Assembly (NCBI GenBank): GCA_963169915.1
Contig: CAUJEM010000091.1
Location: 1 to 64,000 of the forward strand
Source: Myxococcota bacterium
GTDB taxonomy: Bacteria > Myxococcota_A > Polyangia > Polyangiales > Polyangiaceae
DNA length: 64,000 nt
Direction: 5' to 3'
Positions 17,555 to 26,252 of this stretch are shown here, piece after piece. The notes beneath the pieces were generated by a model. The model was not told the origin of the DNA. It ran no database searches and saw nothing but the letters and a program-made list of their open reading frames with translations. Position 1 is the stretch's first letter. Each line of letters opens with the position of its first letter. The position numbers were made by a program, and so were the translations under genes.

Positions 17555-17591
17555 CCTCGCCGCAGCCAAAGAGGGGCGCGGTGACGCCTGG

Positions 17592-17622
17592 CTGACGCAG
17601 CCGGCCAAGGTGATGCTATGTT
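17592..17622 (+). promoter_or_regulatory. Candidate promoter for the TPR/PEGA-like gene
   Basis: CTGACG at 17592-17597 and TATGTT at 17617-17622, spacer 19. It predicts a leader of only about nine bases before the ATG at 17638. Confidence 0.35.
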
Positions 17623-17637
17623 CCCGTACCGAGGTTC

Positions 17638-18723
17638 ATGGTGCAAGGCTCTCCGTCCTTTCGTGCCCCTTCGCTCCGCGCGACGGGGTTTCTCCTCGCG
17701 GCGTCCCTCTGCTGGGGGACGGTCGCCGCTTCCACGCTCGTCGTGACTCCCGCTCAGGCGCAGACCAAAGAGGAGCTCGCGGCCGCGCGGGCGCAGTTCC
17801 AGCAGGGCCTGAGCCTGGAGGCCGCGGGGGATTTCAAGGCGGCGCTCGAGCGCTTCGAGGCGGTGGGGCGCGTGAAGCTCACGCCGCAGGTGCGCTTCCA
17901 CATCGCGCGCTGCAAAGAGGAGCTGGGGCGGCTGACGGAGGCGCTCGGGGACTACCGGATGGCGGAGTACGAAGCCACCGAGGCCAAGGTGAAGGAGACC
18001 GACGAGATCGCCGCGGCGCGGGAGGCGCTGGAGGCCAAGATCCCCCGCATCGTGCTGGAGGTGGCGGAGGGCGCGCCGCGCGTCACGGTGGTGCTGGACG
18101 GCACGGAGCTGGGTATTGCCAAGCTGGGCAAGGACGTCTTCGTGGACCCGGGAGAGCACAGCGTGGTGGCGCGCTGGGCAGGCGGCAAGCGCAGCAAGCT
18201 GAAGTTCAAGCTCGGCGTCGGGGAGTCCAAGCACATCACGCTAGAGCCTCCGGACGGCGCCGGTGACGACGACGGGGACGACGAGCCCGCGGAGGACGCG
18301 GGCAGCGGTGAGGGTCAGGGCGGCGCCTCCACGCCGCCGCCCGGCGCGGGGACGGAGGGTGGCGCTTCGGCGTGGCCCTGGGTCGCGGGAGGCGTCGGCG
18401 TGGCGGGCTTCGTGCTGGCCGGCGTGTTCTACACGCAGATGAACAGCGCGACGTCCGCGCTCGACGGTCAGTGTCGCGGCTCGCTCTGCCCGGAGAAGGC
18501 CAAGAGCCATCAAGACGACGGCGAGCGCGCGGCGCTGCTCACCAACCTCTCGCTGGGCGTGGGGGTCGTCGGTGTGGGCGCCGCCGTCGTGCTGTTTCTG
18601 ACCCAAGGCGGCGCCTCCGCCCCAGCTCCCGCGGCCCCCGAGGCGCAGCGGGGCACCCGTTTGAAGTGGAACGTGGCGACTTCCCCCAGCTACACCGGAG
18701 TGAACCTTGTCGGCGGTTTCTAG
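17638..18723 (+). CDS. Exported TPR protein with PEGA-like segment
   Basis: 361 residues. Signal peptide to about residue 41, ending A-Q-A. Residues about 43-120 form two or three TPR-like helical hairpins (F-Q-Q-G-L-x-L-E-A-A-G-D-F). Residues 130-200 are beta-rich with V-V-L-D-G-T-E-L and a D-P-G-E-H-S-V turn, as in PEGA domains. An acidic/Gly linker (205-240) precedes two hydrophobic helices (about 243-262 and 300-320). This architecture is widespread in myxobacteria and is thought to be envelope-associated; no precise role is known. The last 16 bases overlap the longest reading of the next gene, which however most likely starts at 18728. Confidence 0.75.
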   Translation: MVQGSPSFRAPSLRATGFLLAASLCWGTVAASTLVVTPAQAQTKEELAAARAQFQQGLSLEAAGDFKAALERFEAVGRVKLTPQVRFHIARCKEELGRLTEALGDYRMAEYEATEAKVKETDEIAAAREALEAKIPRIVLEVAEGAPRVTVVLDGTELGIAKLGKDVFVDPGEHSVVARWAGGKRSKLKFKLGVGESKHITLEPPDGAGDDDGDDEPAEDAGSGEGQGGASTPPPGAGTEGGASAWPWVAGGVGVAGFVLAGVFYTQMNSATSALDGQCRGSLCPEKAKSHQDDGERAALLTNLSLGVGVVGVGAAVVLFLTQGGASAPAPAAPEAQRGTRLKWNVATSPSYTGVNLVGGF

Positions 18724-18727
18724 GCTC

Positions 18728-19624
18728 ATGCCCTGGGCTCTCTCCCTGTCGGGCGCGGCGGGCGTGCTCACGCTGCTCGGCGCGTGCAGCTTCCCGGAGC
18801 ACGAGTTCGACGACGAGCGCTTCTACGGTTCGGGCGCGCACGCCGGGACGGGCGGCGCGGGGGGCAGCGGCGCGACGGCAGGCGTGGCGGGGACGAGCGG
18901 CACGGGCGGCGGCGGCGCCGGAGGCACGGGCGGCGGCGGCACGGGCGGCGGCGGTACGGGCGGCACGGGCGGCGGCGGCGCCGGGGGTACGGGGGGTAGC
19001 GGTCCGCCCTGCGCGCCGCCTGCTGGCAGCCCGTGCGACACCGCTCCGGACTGCGGCTGCGCGGGGGCCCTCACGTGCGACATCGACGATCCGCGGACGG
19101 GCGGCACGGCGTGTCGCGCCGCGGGAGCCGTCGGCTTGGAAGCCGCGTGCTCTTCCAGCTACGAGTGTCAGGCGGGCATGAGCTGCGTCGGGGGGGCCTG
19201 CAAGTCCTTCTGCGAGACGAGCGCGGACTGCGGCTCCAACCCAGCACGCGCGTGCGGCGAGATCACCTTCTCGGACGGTGCCGGTGGCACCCAGGTCATT
19301 CCCCACCATCGCGTCTGCAGCGCTGGCTGCGTGCCAGACTTGAGCGACGGCGTGTGTCGGAGCGGGGCGTCGTGCATGTTGCTGGCGGGTGCTCCAGGAC
19401 CTGGAGGTTTGACGACCGAGTGCTTCGTGACGGGCGGCACGGGCACCGGGGCGGGGCAGTGCCCCGGCGGCAATCCAGAGCTCTGCGCGCCGGGCTACGT
19501 GTGTATCAACGGTGACTGCAGGAAGTGGTGCACGCTCGGCGGCGCTGCGTGCTCGGCGGGGACCTGCCGGGGCCTCAGCCCCACCGTCACCGTCAACGGC
19601 AAGAGCTACGGTGCGTGCCTGTAG
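18728..19624 (+). CDS. Gly-rich, Cys-rich lipoprotein
   Basis: 298 residues. Short signal with lipobox L-L-G-A-C, then a Gly/Thr/Ala linker of about 60 residues made of G-T-G-G-G-G-like units (about 40-100), then a cysteine-rich region with some 20 cysteines in repeated C-x(5,8)-C spacing, as in the disulfide-rich surface domains common in myxobacteria. The start is the ATG at 18728, four bases after the upstream gene; a TTG at 18707 would overlap it. Likely a cell-surface protein on a flexible stalk. Function unknown. Confidence 0.75.
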   Translation: MPWALSLSGAAGVLTLLGACSFPEHEFDDERFYGSGAHAGTGGAGGSGATAGVAGTSGTGGGGAGGTGGGGTGGGGTGGTGGGGAGGTGGSGPPCAPPAGSPCDTAPDCGCAGALTCDIDDPRTGGTACRAAGAVGLEAACSSSYECQAGMSCVGGACKSFCETSADCGSNPARACGEITFSDGAGGTQVIPHHRVCSAGCVPDLSDGVCRSGASCMLLAGAPGPGGLTTECFVTGGTGTGAGQCPGGNPELCAPGYVCINGDCRKWCTLGGAACSAGTCRGLSPTVTVNGKSYGACL

Positions 19625-19703
19625 CTTCGGGGGCCGCGCTGGCCGCGCCGGAACACCCGCGCCGGCCTAGCGTCGCTGCCGGTGTCGCCAGCCCCGAGGT
19701 CTC

Positions 19704-21299
19704 ATGCCCACCCGCCGTGAGCTGCTCGCGCTGCTGCTGAGCGCGCCGCTGGCGGCGGAGGCGTGCCGTCGGGCGCCTCCACGGCTGCCCGGGCGGCTGC
19801 TCGGGCAGTCGTCCACGGTGGGTCACCGCCTGCGGGAGGCCGTCCTCGAGTCGGCGAAGGGGCCCGAGCAGCGCGTGAGGACCGCGATCGTGGGCGCTGG
19901 CCCGAGCGGGCTGGCCGCGGCTTGGCGGCTCCACCGCGCTGGCGAACGAGACCTCCAGGTCTTCGAGCTCGAGCCGCAGGTGGGCGGCACCTCCGCCTGG
20001 GAGCGCGACGGCGTGGTGCCGCATCCGTGGGGCGCGCACTACGTCCCGCTGCCCACCCGTGACGATCACGCGCTCGTCGAGCTGCTCGATGAGATGGGCG
20101 TGCTGGCGCGGCGCGAGCCGACGCCGGAGGCGCGTGAGGAGTGCCTGGTGCGCGAGCCGGAGGAGCGCGTGTTCGTGGACGGGCGCTGGGAGCCGGGGCT
20201 CTTCCCGCACAGCCGGGCGAGCGAGCGAGATCAGCGCGAGCTCGAGCGCTTCCTCGCGGAGGCGCACCGCTGGAGCCGCTACCGCGACGCCGAGGGCAGG
20301 CCCGCCTTCTGCTTGCCGACGCGCCTGGCCTCGCGCGCGCCGGAGGTGATGCAGCTCGACCGCCTCTCCGCGGCGGCGTGGCTCGAGGCGCGTGAGCTGC
20401 GCAGCCCGCTGCTGCGCTGGTACCTGGAGTATGCCTGCCGCGACGACTATGGCTTGAGCTTGGAGACCACGAGCGCCTGGGCGCTGCTCTTTTACTTCGC
20501 GGCACGCGCCGCGCCCGAGGGGGGCGACACGCAGCCCTTCATCACGTTCCCGGAGGGCAACGGCCGGCTCGTGGAGCACCTGGCGTCGCAGGTGCGCCCA
20601 GCGCTGCGCACCGGGCAGCTCGTGACGGACGTCGCCTCGGAGTCGGACGGCGTGCGCTTCTCGGTGCTGGACGTGGCGAGCGGCGCGCTGCGACGCTGGC
20701 GCGCCGAGCGGCTCATCCTGGCCTTGCCGCACTTCGTGGCACGGCGCGTGGTGCGCCCGTGGCGTGAGCCTGGGCCCGCGGCGGCGCCGCCCTTCCAGTA
20801 CGGCTCCTGGGTGGTCGCGAACGTGCACCTGCGGCGCCGACCGCGCTCGCGCGGCGCGCTGCCGGCGTGGGACAACGTGATCTTCGACAGCCCGGCGCTC
20901 GGCTACGTGGACGCCGCACACCAGACGCTCCGCGAGCGCGGCCCCACCGTGTGGACCTGGTACCTGCCGTTGTTGGGGGAGGACCCTCGCGAGGTGCGGC
21001 GCAAGCTCGAGGTGCTCGACCATGCCACCGCGGTGGACACGGTGATGGCGGATCTCGAGCGCGCCCACGAGGGTCTGCGAGACGTGGTGGAGCGCGTGGA
21101 CGTGTGGCGCTGGGGGCACGCCATGGTGCAGCCGCGCGTGGGCGTCATCGAGAGCCCGGCGCGACGTGAGGCGGCGCTCCCTCAGGGCCGGCTACACTTC
21201 GCGCACACGGACCTGAGCGGCCTGGCGCTGTTCGAGGAGGCGCTGGATCATGGGCTGAGGGCGGCGGACGAGGTGCTGGCCGCGCTCCGGGGCGGCTGA
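19704..21299 (+). CDS. Exported FAD-dependent amine-oxidase-like oxidoreductase
   Basis: 531 residues. The dinucleotide-binding fold begins at about residue 61 (I-V-G-A-G-P-S-G-L), followed by an acidic end of strand 2 and the G-G-T-S motif of amine oxidases and phytoene-desaturase-like enzymes. The C-terminal FAD block (F-A-H-T-D-L-S-G-L) is present. The N-terminus has twin arginines (T-R-R-E-L-L), a hydrophobic core and A-A-E-A-C, so it could be a Tat-exported lipoprotein, fitting a flavoprotein that folds before export. Substrate unknown. A GAGG site precedes the ATG. Confidence 0.8.
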   Translation: MPTRRELLALLLSAPLAAEACRRAPPRLPGRLLGQSSTVGHRLREAVLESAKGPEQRVRTAIVGAGPSGLAAAWRLHRAGERDLQVFELEPQVGGTSAWERDGVVPHPWGAHYVPLPTRDDHALVELLDEMGVLARREPTPEAREECLVREPEERVFVDGRWEPGLFPHSRASERDQRELERFLAEAHRWSRYRDAEGRPAFCLPTRLASRAPEVMQLDRLSAAAWLEARELRSPLLRWYLEYACRDDYGLSLETTSAWALLFYFAARAAPEGGDTQPFITFPEGNGRLVEHLASQVRPALRTGQLVTDVASESDGVRFSVLDVASGALRRWRAERLILALPHFVARRVVRPWREPGPAAAPPFQYGSWVVANVHLRRRPRSRGALPAWDNVIFDSPALGYVDAAHQTLRERGPTVWTWYLPLLGEDPREVRRKLEVLDHATAVDTVMADLERAHEGLRDVVERVDVWRWGHAMVQPRVGVIESPARREAALPQGRLHFAHTDLSGLALFEEALDHGLRAADEVLAALRGG

Positions 21300-21392
21300 T
21301 GGCGCGGCCCGTCTCGACGGGCAGCCAGGAGCTCGCGGTGGGGCGCAGGGCGCTGGATTGACGCCCGCGGCGGCGCGCGGCATCTCAGCGGC

Positions 21393-22508
21393 GTGCGGCG
21401 CGCCGTCCAATGGGGTCCCTGGCTCTGGAGTCCAGCGCGAGATCTCTCCCTCTTCGGGGGCAGCGCGCTCGTGGCCCTGGGATTGGCGCTCGGGGGCGCC
21501 CTCTGGGGGCTGACCGGGAGCGCGCCGGAGTGGAGCTGGGTGCTGCTGGTGCTGGCGGTGGACGTGGCGCACGTGTGGTCCACCCTATTTCGCACCTACC
21601 TGGATCCGGAGGAGCTGCGGCGGCATCCCGCGCGCTACCTCGGGGTGCCGCTCGGCTGCTACGCGGTGGGCGCCACGCTCTATGTGGGCTGGGGCGCCGT
21701 CGCGTTCTGGCGCGCGCTCGCGTACCTCGCGGTGTGGCACTTCGTGCGCCAGCAGGTCGGGTGGGCCAACGTGTACCGCGCGCGAGGACCGCGGCCGCGC
21801 GGCTGGGACGTCGATCGGTGGGTGGACTCGGTCACGCTCTACGCCGTCACGCTCGCGCCCATGCTGTACTGGCACGGGCACCTCGCGGAGCTGCGCTTCT
21901 CCTGGTTCGTGGAGGGAGACTTCTTCGACGCGGGCGCCTTGGCTGCGCGGCTCTGGCCAGCGGCGCGGGTGGTGTGGGCGCTGAGCCTCGTCGTCTTCGT
22001 CCTGCGCCAGGCTTGGCTGCTGCTGACCGAGCGCCGCCTCGCGCTCGGCAAGTGCGTGATGGTGGCCGGTACGGCGGCGTGCTGGTGGGTCGGGATCGTC
22101 GCCACCAATTCGGATTTTGCCTTCACGGCCACCAACGTCCTCATCCATGGGGTGCCTTACGTGGGCCTGCTCTGGGCCTACACGGTGGCCCGCGCGCGTG
22201 AGCGCCCGGAGAGCGTGATCGCCACGGTGGCCTCCGGCGGCGTGCTGAGCTTCCTCGCGGTGCTGCTCGTGACGGCCTTCGCGGAGGAGCTGCTGTGGGA
22301 CCGCGCGGTGTGGACGGAGCGGGCCTGGCTGTTCGGGGGGTCGGGGGTGGGCCTCTCCGGGGCGGCCCTGCCTTGGCTGGTGCCGCTGCTGGCCTTGCCG
22401 CAGAGCACGCACTATGCGCTGGACGCCCTGCTGTGGCGCCGCGCGGACACGCGCGCGCGCCCGGCGCAGCAGCGCGCGGTGGGCGCGCTGGGCGCCCTGG
22501 AGGGCTGA
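21393..22508 (+). CDS. Polytopic membrane protein with conserved histidines
   Basis: 371 residues with about nine membrane segments. Several histidines sit in or beside helices: [10 protein letters not shown] (near 61), H-F-V-R-Q-Q (near 118), H-G-V-P-Y (near 252) and S-T-H-Y-A-L-D (near 338). Such intramembrane histidines often bind metal or heme, but I do not recognise the family. The start is a GTG without a clear ribosome-binding site. It lies 93 bases after the oxidoreductase gene, same strand. Confidence 0.65.
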   Translation: MRRAVQWGPWLWSPARDLSLFGGSALVALGLALGGALWGLTGSAPEWSWVLLVLAVDVAHVWSTLFRTYLDPEELRRHPARYLGVPLGCYAVGATLYVGWGAVAFWRALAYLAVWHFVRQQVGWANVYRARGPRPRGWDVDRWVDSVTLYAVTLAPMLYWHGHLAELRFSWFVEGDFFDAGALAARLWPAARVVWALSLVVFVLRQAWLLLTERRLALGKCVMVAGTAACWWVGIVATNSDFAFTATNVLIHGVPYVGLLWAYTVARARERPESVIATVASGGVLSFLAVLLVTAFAEELLWDRAVWTERAWLFGGSGVGLSGAALPWLVPLLALPQSTHYALDALLWRRADTRARPAQQRAVGALGALEG

Positions 22509-22519
22509 CGCGCCCCGGC

Positions 22520-22549
22520 TTGCCCCCCGCGGCTCGGCGGTGCTAGCTC
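22520..22549 (+). promoter_or_regulatory. Candidate promoter for scoA
   Basis: TTGCCC (22520-22525) and TAGCTC (22544-22549), spacer 18, ending eight bases before the ATG. The second hexamer lacks the final T, so it is weak. There is no ribosome-binding site. Confidence 0.25.
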
Positions 22550-22557
22550 GGTGCCTC

Positions 22558-23253
22558 ATGGACAAGGTCATGCGGAGCGCCGCGGAGGCGGTGCGGGACA
22601 TCCCGGACGGGGCGAGCATCGCCGCGGGGGGCTTCGGCCTCTGCGGCATCCCGGAGCTGTGCATCGCGGCGCTGCGCGCGCAGGGCACGCGGGAGCTGAG
22701 CGTCGTCTCGAACAACTGCGGGGTGGATGATTTTGGGCTGGGGCTGCTGCTGGCCAGCCAGCAGATCCGCAAGATGACCTCCAGCTACGTGGGGGAAAAC
22801 AAGGAGTTCGAGCGGCAATTCCTCGGCAAGGAGCTGGAGGTGGAGCTCGTGCCCCAGGGCACGCTGGCCGAGCGGCTCCGCGCCGGCGGCGCGGGCATCC
22901 CGGCTTTCTACACGCCGGCAGGCGTGGGCACCCCCGTGGCTGAGGGCAAGGAGACGCGGGAGTTCGGCGGCAAGCGCTACCTGCTCGAGCAGGGCATCGT
23001 GTGCGACTACGCCATCGTCAAGGCGTGGAAGGGCGACCGCTACGGCAACCTCGTGTACCGCCGCACGGCGCGCAACTTCAACCCGCTCTGCGCCATGGCC
23101 GGCCGCATCACCATCGCGGAGGTGGAGCAGCTCGTGGAGGTGGGGGAGCTGGACCCGGACGAAGTCCACACCCCGGGGGTCTTCGTGCAGCGAGTGGTGG
23201 TGGGCCAGCACGAGAAGCGCATCGAGCGCCGCACCACACGGAAGGGAGCCTAG
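22558..23253 (+). CDS. scoA: 3-oxoacid CoA-transferase subunit A
   Basis: 231 residues. Alpha subunit of succinyl-CoA:3-ketoacid CoA-transferase, which moves CoA from succinyl-CoA to acetoacetate in ketone body and branched-chain use. Family motifs: [10 protein letters not shown] near 22-31, S-N-N-C-G near 52, and [10 protein letters not shown] near 116. The ATG at 22558 begins the conserved sequence (the open frame runs further upstream into the previous gene). It ends two bases before scoB; the pair forms the heteromeric enzyme. Confidence 0.93.
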   Translation: MDKVMRSAAEAVRDIPDGASIAAGGFGLCGIPELCIAALRAQGTRELSVVSNNCGVDDFGLGLLLASQQIRKMTSSYVGENKEFERQFLGKELEVELVPQGTLAERLRAGGAGIPAFYTPAGVGTPVAEGKETREFGGKRYLLEQGIVCDYAIVKAWKGDRYGNLVYRRTARNFNPLCAMAGRITIAEVEQLVEVGELDPDEVHTPGVFVQRVVVGQHEKRIERRTTRKGA

Positions 23254-23255
23254 CC

Positions 23256-23909
23256 ATGCTGAGCCGTGAACAGATCGCCCAGCGCGCAGCGCAGGAGCTG
23301 CGCGACGGATACTACGTCAACCTGGGCATCGGCATGCCCACGCTCGTGGCCAACTACATCCCCGAGGGCGTGGAGGTCATGCTGCAGAGTGAGAACGGCC
23401 TGCTCGGCATCGGGCCGTACCCCACGGAAGCGCAGCTCGACGCGGACCTGATCAACGCTGGCAAGGAGACGGTCACCATGCTGCCCGGCTCCAGCATCTT
23501 CGACAGCTCGCTCAGCTTCTCCATGATCCGGGGAGGCCACATCGACTTGGCCATCTTGGGCGCGATGGAGGTGGCGGAAAATGGTGATCTTGCCAACTGG
23601 ATGATCCCCGGCAAGATGATCAAGGGCATGGGCGGCGCCATGGATCTCGTCAACGGCGCCAAGCGCGTGGTGGTGATCATGGATCACACCTCTAAGGCTG
23701 GCGCCTCCAAGGTGCTGCACCGCTGCCAGCTCCCGCTCACCGGGCAGGGCGTGGTCCACCGCATCATCACGGATCTGGCGGTCCTGGACGTCACCCCCGA
23801 GGGCCTGCTGCTCGTGGAGCTCGCGCCCGGCGTCAGCGCGGCGGACGTCCACGCCAAGACCGAGGCCAAGCTCACGGACGCGCCCGCGCTGCGTGAGATG
23901 AAGCTCTGA
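23256..23909 (+). CDS. scoB: 3-oxoacid CoA-transferase subunit B
   Basis: 217 residues. Beta subunit with the catalytic glutamate in S-E-N-G-L-L-G near residue 46, which forms the gamma-glutamyl-CoA thioester. The N-terminal [10 protein letters not shown] and the later G-G-A-M-D-L-V are standard. A GGGAG site sits seven bases upstream, within the end of scoA, so the two subunits are translated together. No thiolase or dehydrogenase is adjacent. Confidence 0.94.
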   Translation: MLSREQIAQRAAQELRDGYYVNLGIGMPTLVANYIPEGVEVMLQSENGLLGIGPYPTEAQLDADLINAGKETVTMLPGSSIFDSSLSFSMIRGGHIDLAILGAMEVAENGDLANWMIPGKMIKGMGGAMDLVNGAKRVVVIMDHTSKAGASKVLHRCQLPLTGQGVVHRIITDLAVLDVTPEGLLLVELAPGVSAADVHAKTEAKLTDAPALREMKL

Positions 23910-23951
23910 GGTGAGCGAGCGGTCGATCTCACCTGGCGTGGGGCGCTCTAG

Positions 23952-23967
23952 GGGAGCCGGGGCTCCC
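23952..23967. terminator. Terminator-like hairpin after scoAB
   Basis: GGGAGCC and GGCTCCC pair perfectly around two bases, 43 bases after the scoB stop. There is no T tract, so it is only a candidate; it also precedes the next gene by 17 bases. Confidence 0.3.
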
Positions 23968-23984
23968 AGGGCGGACGCGCCGCG

Positions 23985-25214
23985 ATGACGCGCAGGGAGC
24001 TGGAGCGGCTCCGGGGCGCCGTCGCGGGGGAGCGGCTGCCGTGCCTGCTGCTGGATCTGGACGCCTTCGACCGCAACGCCGAGCGGCTGGCAGCGGGCGC
24101 GCGCGCGGCGGGCGTGACGCTCCGGCTCGCCACCAAGAGCGTGCGGGCGCCGGCGCTGCTCGCGCGCGCGCTCGAGAGTGCGCCGGAGGTGTGCCGAGGG
24201 CTGCTCTGCTTCGCCGTGGAGGAGGCAGAGGCGCTCCACGCGCGCGGCTTCGACGAGCTGTGGGTGGCCTACCCGCCGTCCGTGCGCCGCGGCGCGGAGC
24301 AGCCGCTGGCGCGCGCGGCGCGGCTGGCGGCGCAGGGCGCGCGCCTCGTGGTCACGGTGGACTCCCCCGAGGCCATCGCGCGCGCCGCCGAGGAGGCCCA
24401 GCGCGTCGAGGCGCGGCTGCCCCTGGCGCTGTGCGTGGACATGTCGCTGCGCCTGCTCGACGGGCGGGTGCACCTCGGGGTGCGGCGTTCTCCACTCCGC
24501 GCCGCGGCGCAGGTGGTCGCGCTCGCGCGCCGCATCGTCGACAGCCCGTGGCTGAGCTTTGCCGGGCTGCTCTGCTACGAGGCGCAGGTCGCCGGCCTGC
24601 CGGATCGCAACCCCTTCACCCCGCTGGACAACCCCCTCAAGCAGCTCGTGCGCGCTCAGAGCGTGCGCGCGGTGGCGCGGCAGCGGCGCCGCTTGGTCGC
24701 CGCCCTCACGGAGGCGGGGCTCGCGCCCGCGCTCGTCAACGGCGGCGGTACGGGCTCCCTCGCCTCCACCACGCGCGCCACCGGCGTCACCGAGGTGAGC
24801 GCCGGCAGCGGGCTCTACAAACCCCTCTGCTTCGACTACTTCCACGATCCGCACGTGCGCGCGCTCGAGCCGGCGATGTTCTTCGCGCTCGAGGTCACGC
24901 GCCGGCCCGCGCCCGGCTGGGTCACCGTCAGCGGTGGCGGCTACGTCGCCTCGGGCGCCGCCGGGCCGGACAAGCTGCCGCGCCCCGTGTGGCCCGCCGG
25001 CCTAGAGCTGGACGCCCTCGAGGGCGCGGGGGAGGTGCAGACGCCGCTGCGGGTCCCGCCCGGAGTCGCGCTCCGCCACGGCGACGCCGTGCTCTTCCGG
25101 CACGCCAAGGCGGGCGAGCCCGCCGAGCGCTTCAGCGAGGTGCTGCTCGTGCAGGGGGGGCGCGTCGTGGACCGCGTGCCCACCTACCGAGGGCTCGGCT
25201 GGAGCTTCTTCTGA
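23985..25214 (+). CDS. Fold-type III PLP enzyme (D-threonine aldolase / amino acid deaminase-like)
   Basis: 409 residues. N-terminal alanine-racemase-type barrel: L-L-L-D-L-D-A-F near 28-34, then A-T-K-S-V-R, whose lysine (near 51) should bind pyridoxal phosphate, and the phosphate-binding N-G-G-G-T-G near 249. The C-terminal domain has F-R-H-A-K-A-G-E near 369. In D-serine dehydratases and D-threonine aldolases of this family a cysteine shortly after such a histidine completes a metal site; here the segment reads E-P-A-E-R-F without cysteine. So metal dependence and substrate are uncertain. Likely acts on a D-amino acid. Confidence 0.75.
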   Translation: MTRRELERLRGAVAGERLPCLLLDLDAFDRNAERLAAGARAAGVTLRLATKSVRAPALLARALESAPEVCRGLLCFAVEEAEALHARGFDELWVAYPPSVRRGAEQPLARAARLAAQGARLVVTVDSPEAIARAAEEAQRVEARLPLALCVDMSLRLLDGRVHLGVRRSPLRAAAQVVALARRIVDSPWLSFAGLLCYEAQVAGLPDRNPFTPLDNPLKQLVRAQSVRAVARQRRRLVAALTEAGLAPALVNGGGTGSLASTTRATGVTEVSAGSGLYKPLCFDYFHDPHVRALEPAMFFALEVTRRPAPGWVTVSGGGYVASGAAGPDKLPRPVWPAGLELDALEGAGEVQTPLRVPPGVALRHGDAVLFRHAKAGEPAERFSEVLLVQGGRVVDRVPTYRGLGWSFF

Positions 25215-25240
25215 GCCCCCACGGCGCGCCTCAGGGGCTC
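25213..25240. terminator. Hairpin between convergent genes
   Basis: GAGCCCC (25213-25219) and GGGGCTC (25234-25240) with a GC-rich loop, exactly at the junction of the convergent PLP-enzyme and lyase-like genes. No T tract. It could act on both strands. Confidence 0.35.
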
Positions 25241-26217
25241 CAGATCTCGATGTCGTCCGTGTACACGCTGAGCCCCGCCGAGCTGTCCGCGTAGACACCC
25301 ACGGCGAAGTAGAGGTTGCAGTCCACGGCGTCGAAGTCGTCGAAGAGGGTCTGAACGCCCGCGCGCTCGTAGACGAGCTGCTCGTCCTGCCAGAGCCTCA
25401 CGTAGCCGTCGCCGGCGCGCGTCCAGTAGATCTCCTGCGTGAAGCGCACCCACTGACCTAGCGTCAGCGTCGGGTTGGCGTCGAAGCAGGCTGGTTCTGC
25501 GCGATAACGGAACTCGACGCTGCCCGGTCTCGCCCGCGCGTCGTTGAAGATGCCCCCTGTGCCGCAGATGCGGTCGCCGTAGCCGCGGTCGTACTCCCCA
25601 CAGGGCCAGGTCTTCCACTGCGCGATGGTGTTCCAGCGCTGCGGGGCGTCGAAGAAGGTCGAGCTGAGCAGCGTGGACCACTTGTAGACGTAGGCCTGCC
25701 CCTCGGTGGGGAGGCGCTGGCTCGAGAGCTCCGCGCGCCGGTACCCGGCGGGGACGCTGTGCTGACCGACGCGGCGCGAGGGGTTGACCGCGTCGACGTG
25801 GGGGTTGAGGGCGACGCTGAGCGTCCCGCCCGCCTCCGCGCCCGCCGCGAGCTCGACGCGACTCGCGCCTGGGTGAGCGTCGCTCGTCCCGTCTTCGTAG
25901 TCGACGCGGTAGAGCAGCACGCGCCCCCGCGGCGGTCCTTCCGCGTCTGGCCCCGCGTCGCGCGTGGTGCTGGGAGCCGCGTCGTCTCCGCCGTCGAGCG
26001 TGGAGGAGCACGGCGGGCAGCGCGAGACCCCGCCGCAGCCGTCGTCCAGCGTCCCGCAGCTCTGGGCGGCGCACCCGCGCGGCTCGCAGCGCCCAGCGTC
26101 CGGCGTCGCCTCGCCCGCGGGCGCGCAGCGGGTGAGCAGCGTGAGCGCGCCGAGGCCGCCGAGGCGCAGGGCGCGCCGGCCGAGGGCGCTCGGGAGGTGT
26201 AGGGGGTGGCTCGGCAT
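25231..26217 (-). CDS. Polysaccharide-lyase-like secreted protein
   Basis: 328 residues. Hydrophobic N-terminus ending L-L-T-R-C (a poor lipobox, since Arg precedes the cysteine), then a cysteine-rich and Asp-rich linker to about residue 95. The rest looks like the beta-jelly-roll of heparin-lyase-I-type polysaccharide lyases: V-G-Q-H-S-V-P-A-G-Y-R-R-A-E-L-S near 150-165, a Y-W-T-R-A-G-D-G-Y-V-R-L-W block near 274 and a closing Y-T-D-D-I-E-I-W. Catalytic residues cannot be named with certainty. Probably binds or cleaves a polysaccharide outside the cytoplasm. Confidence 0.65.
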   Translation of the reverse strand: MPSHPLHLPSALGRRALRLGGLGALTLLTRCAPAGEATPDAGRCEPRGCAAQSCGTLDDGCGGVSRCPPCSSTLDGGDDAAPSTTRDAGPDAEGPPRGRVLLYRVDYEDGTSDAHPGASRVELAAGAEAGGTLSVALNPHVDAVNPSRRVGQHSVPAGYRRAELSSQRLPTEGQAYVYKWSTLLSSTFFDAPQRWNTIAQWKTWPCGEYDRGYGDRICGTGGIFNDARARPGSVEFRYRAEPACFDANPTLTLGQWVRFTQEIYWTRAGDGYVRLWQDEQLVYERAGVQTLFDDFDAVDCNLYFAVGVYADSSAGLSVYTDDIEIWSP

Positions 26218-26252
26218 CCGCCGATGGTGTCAGACGTGGAGCTCTCCTGGTA

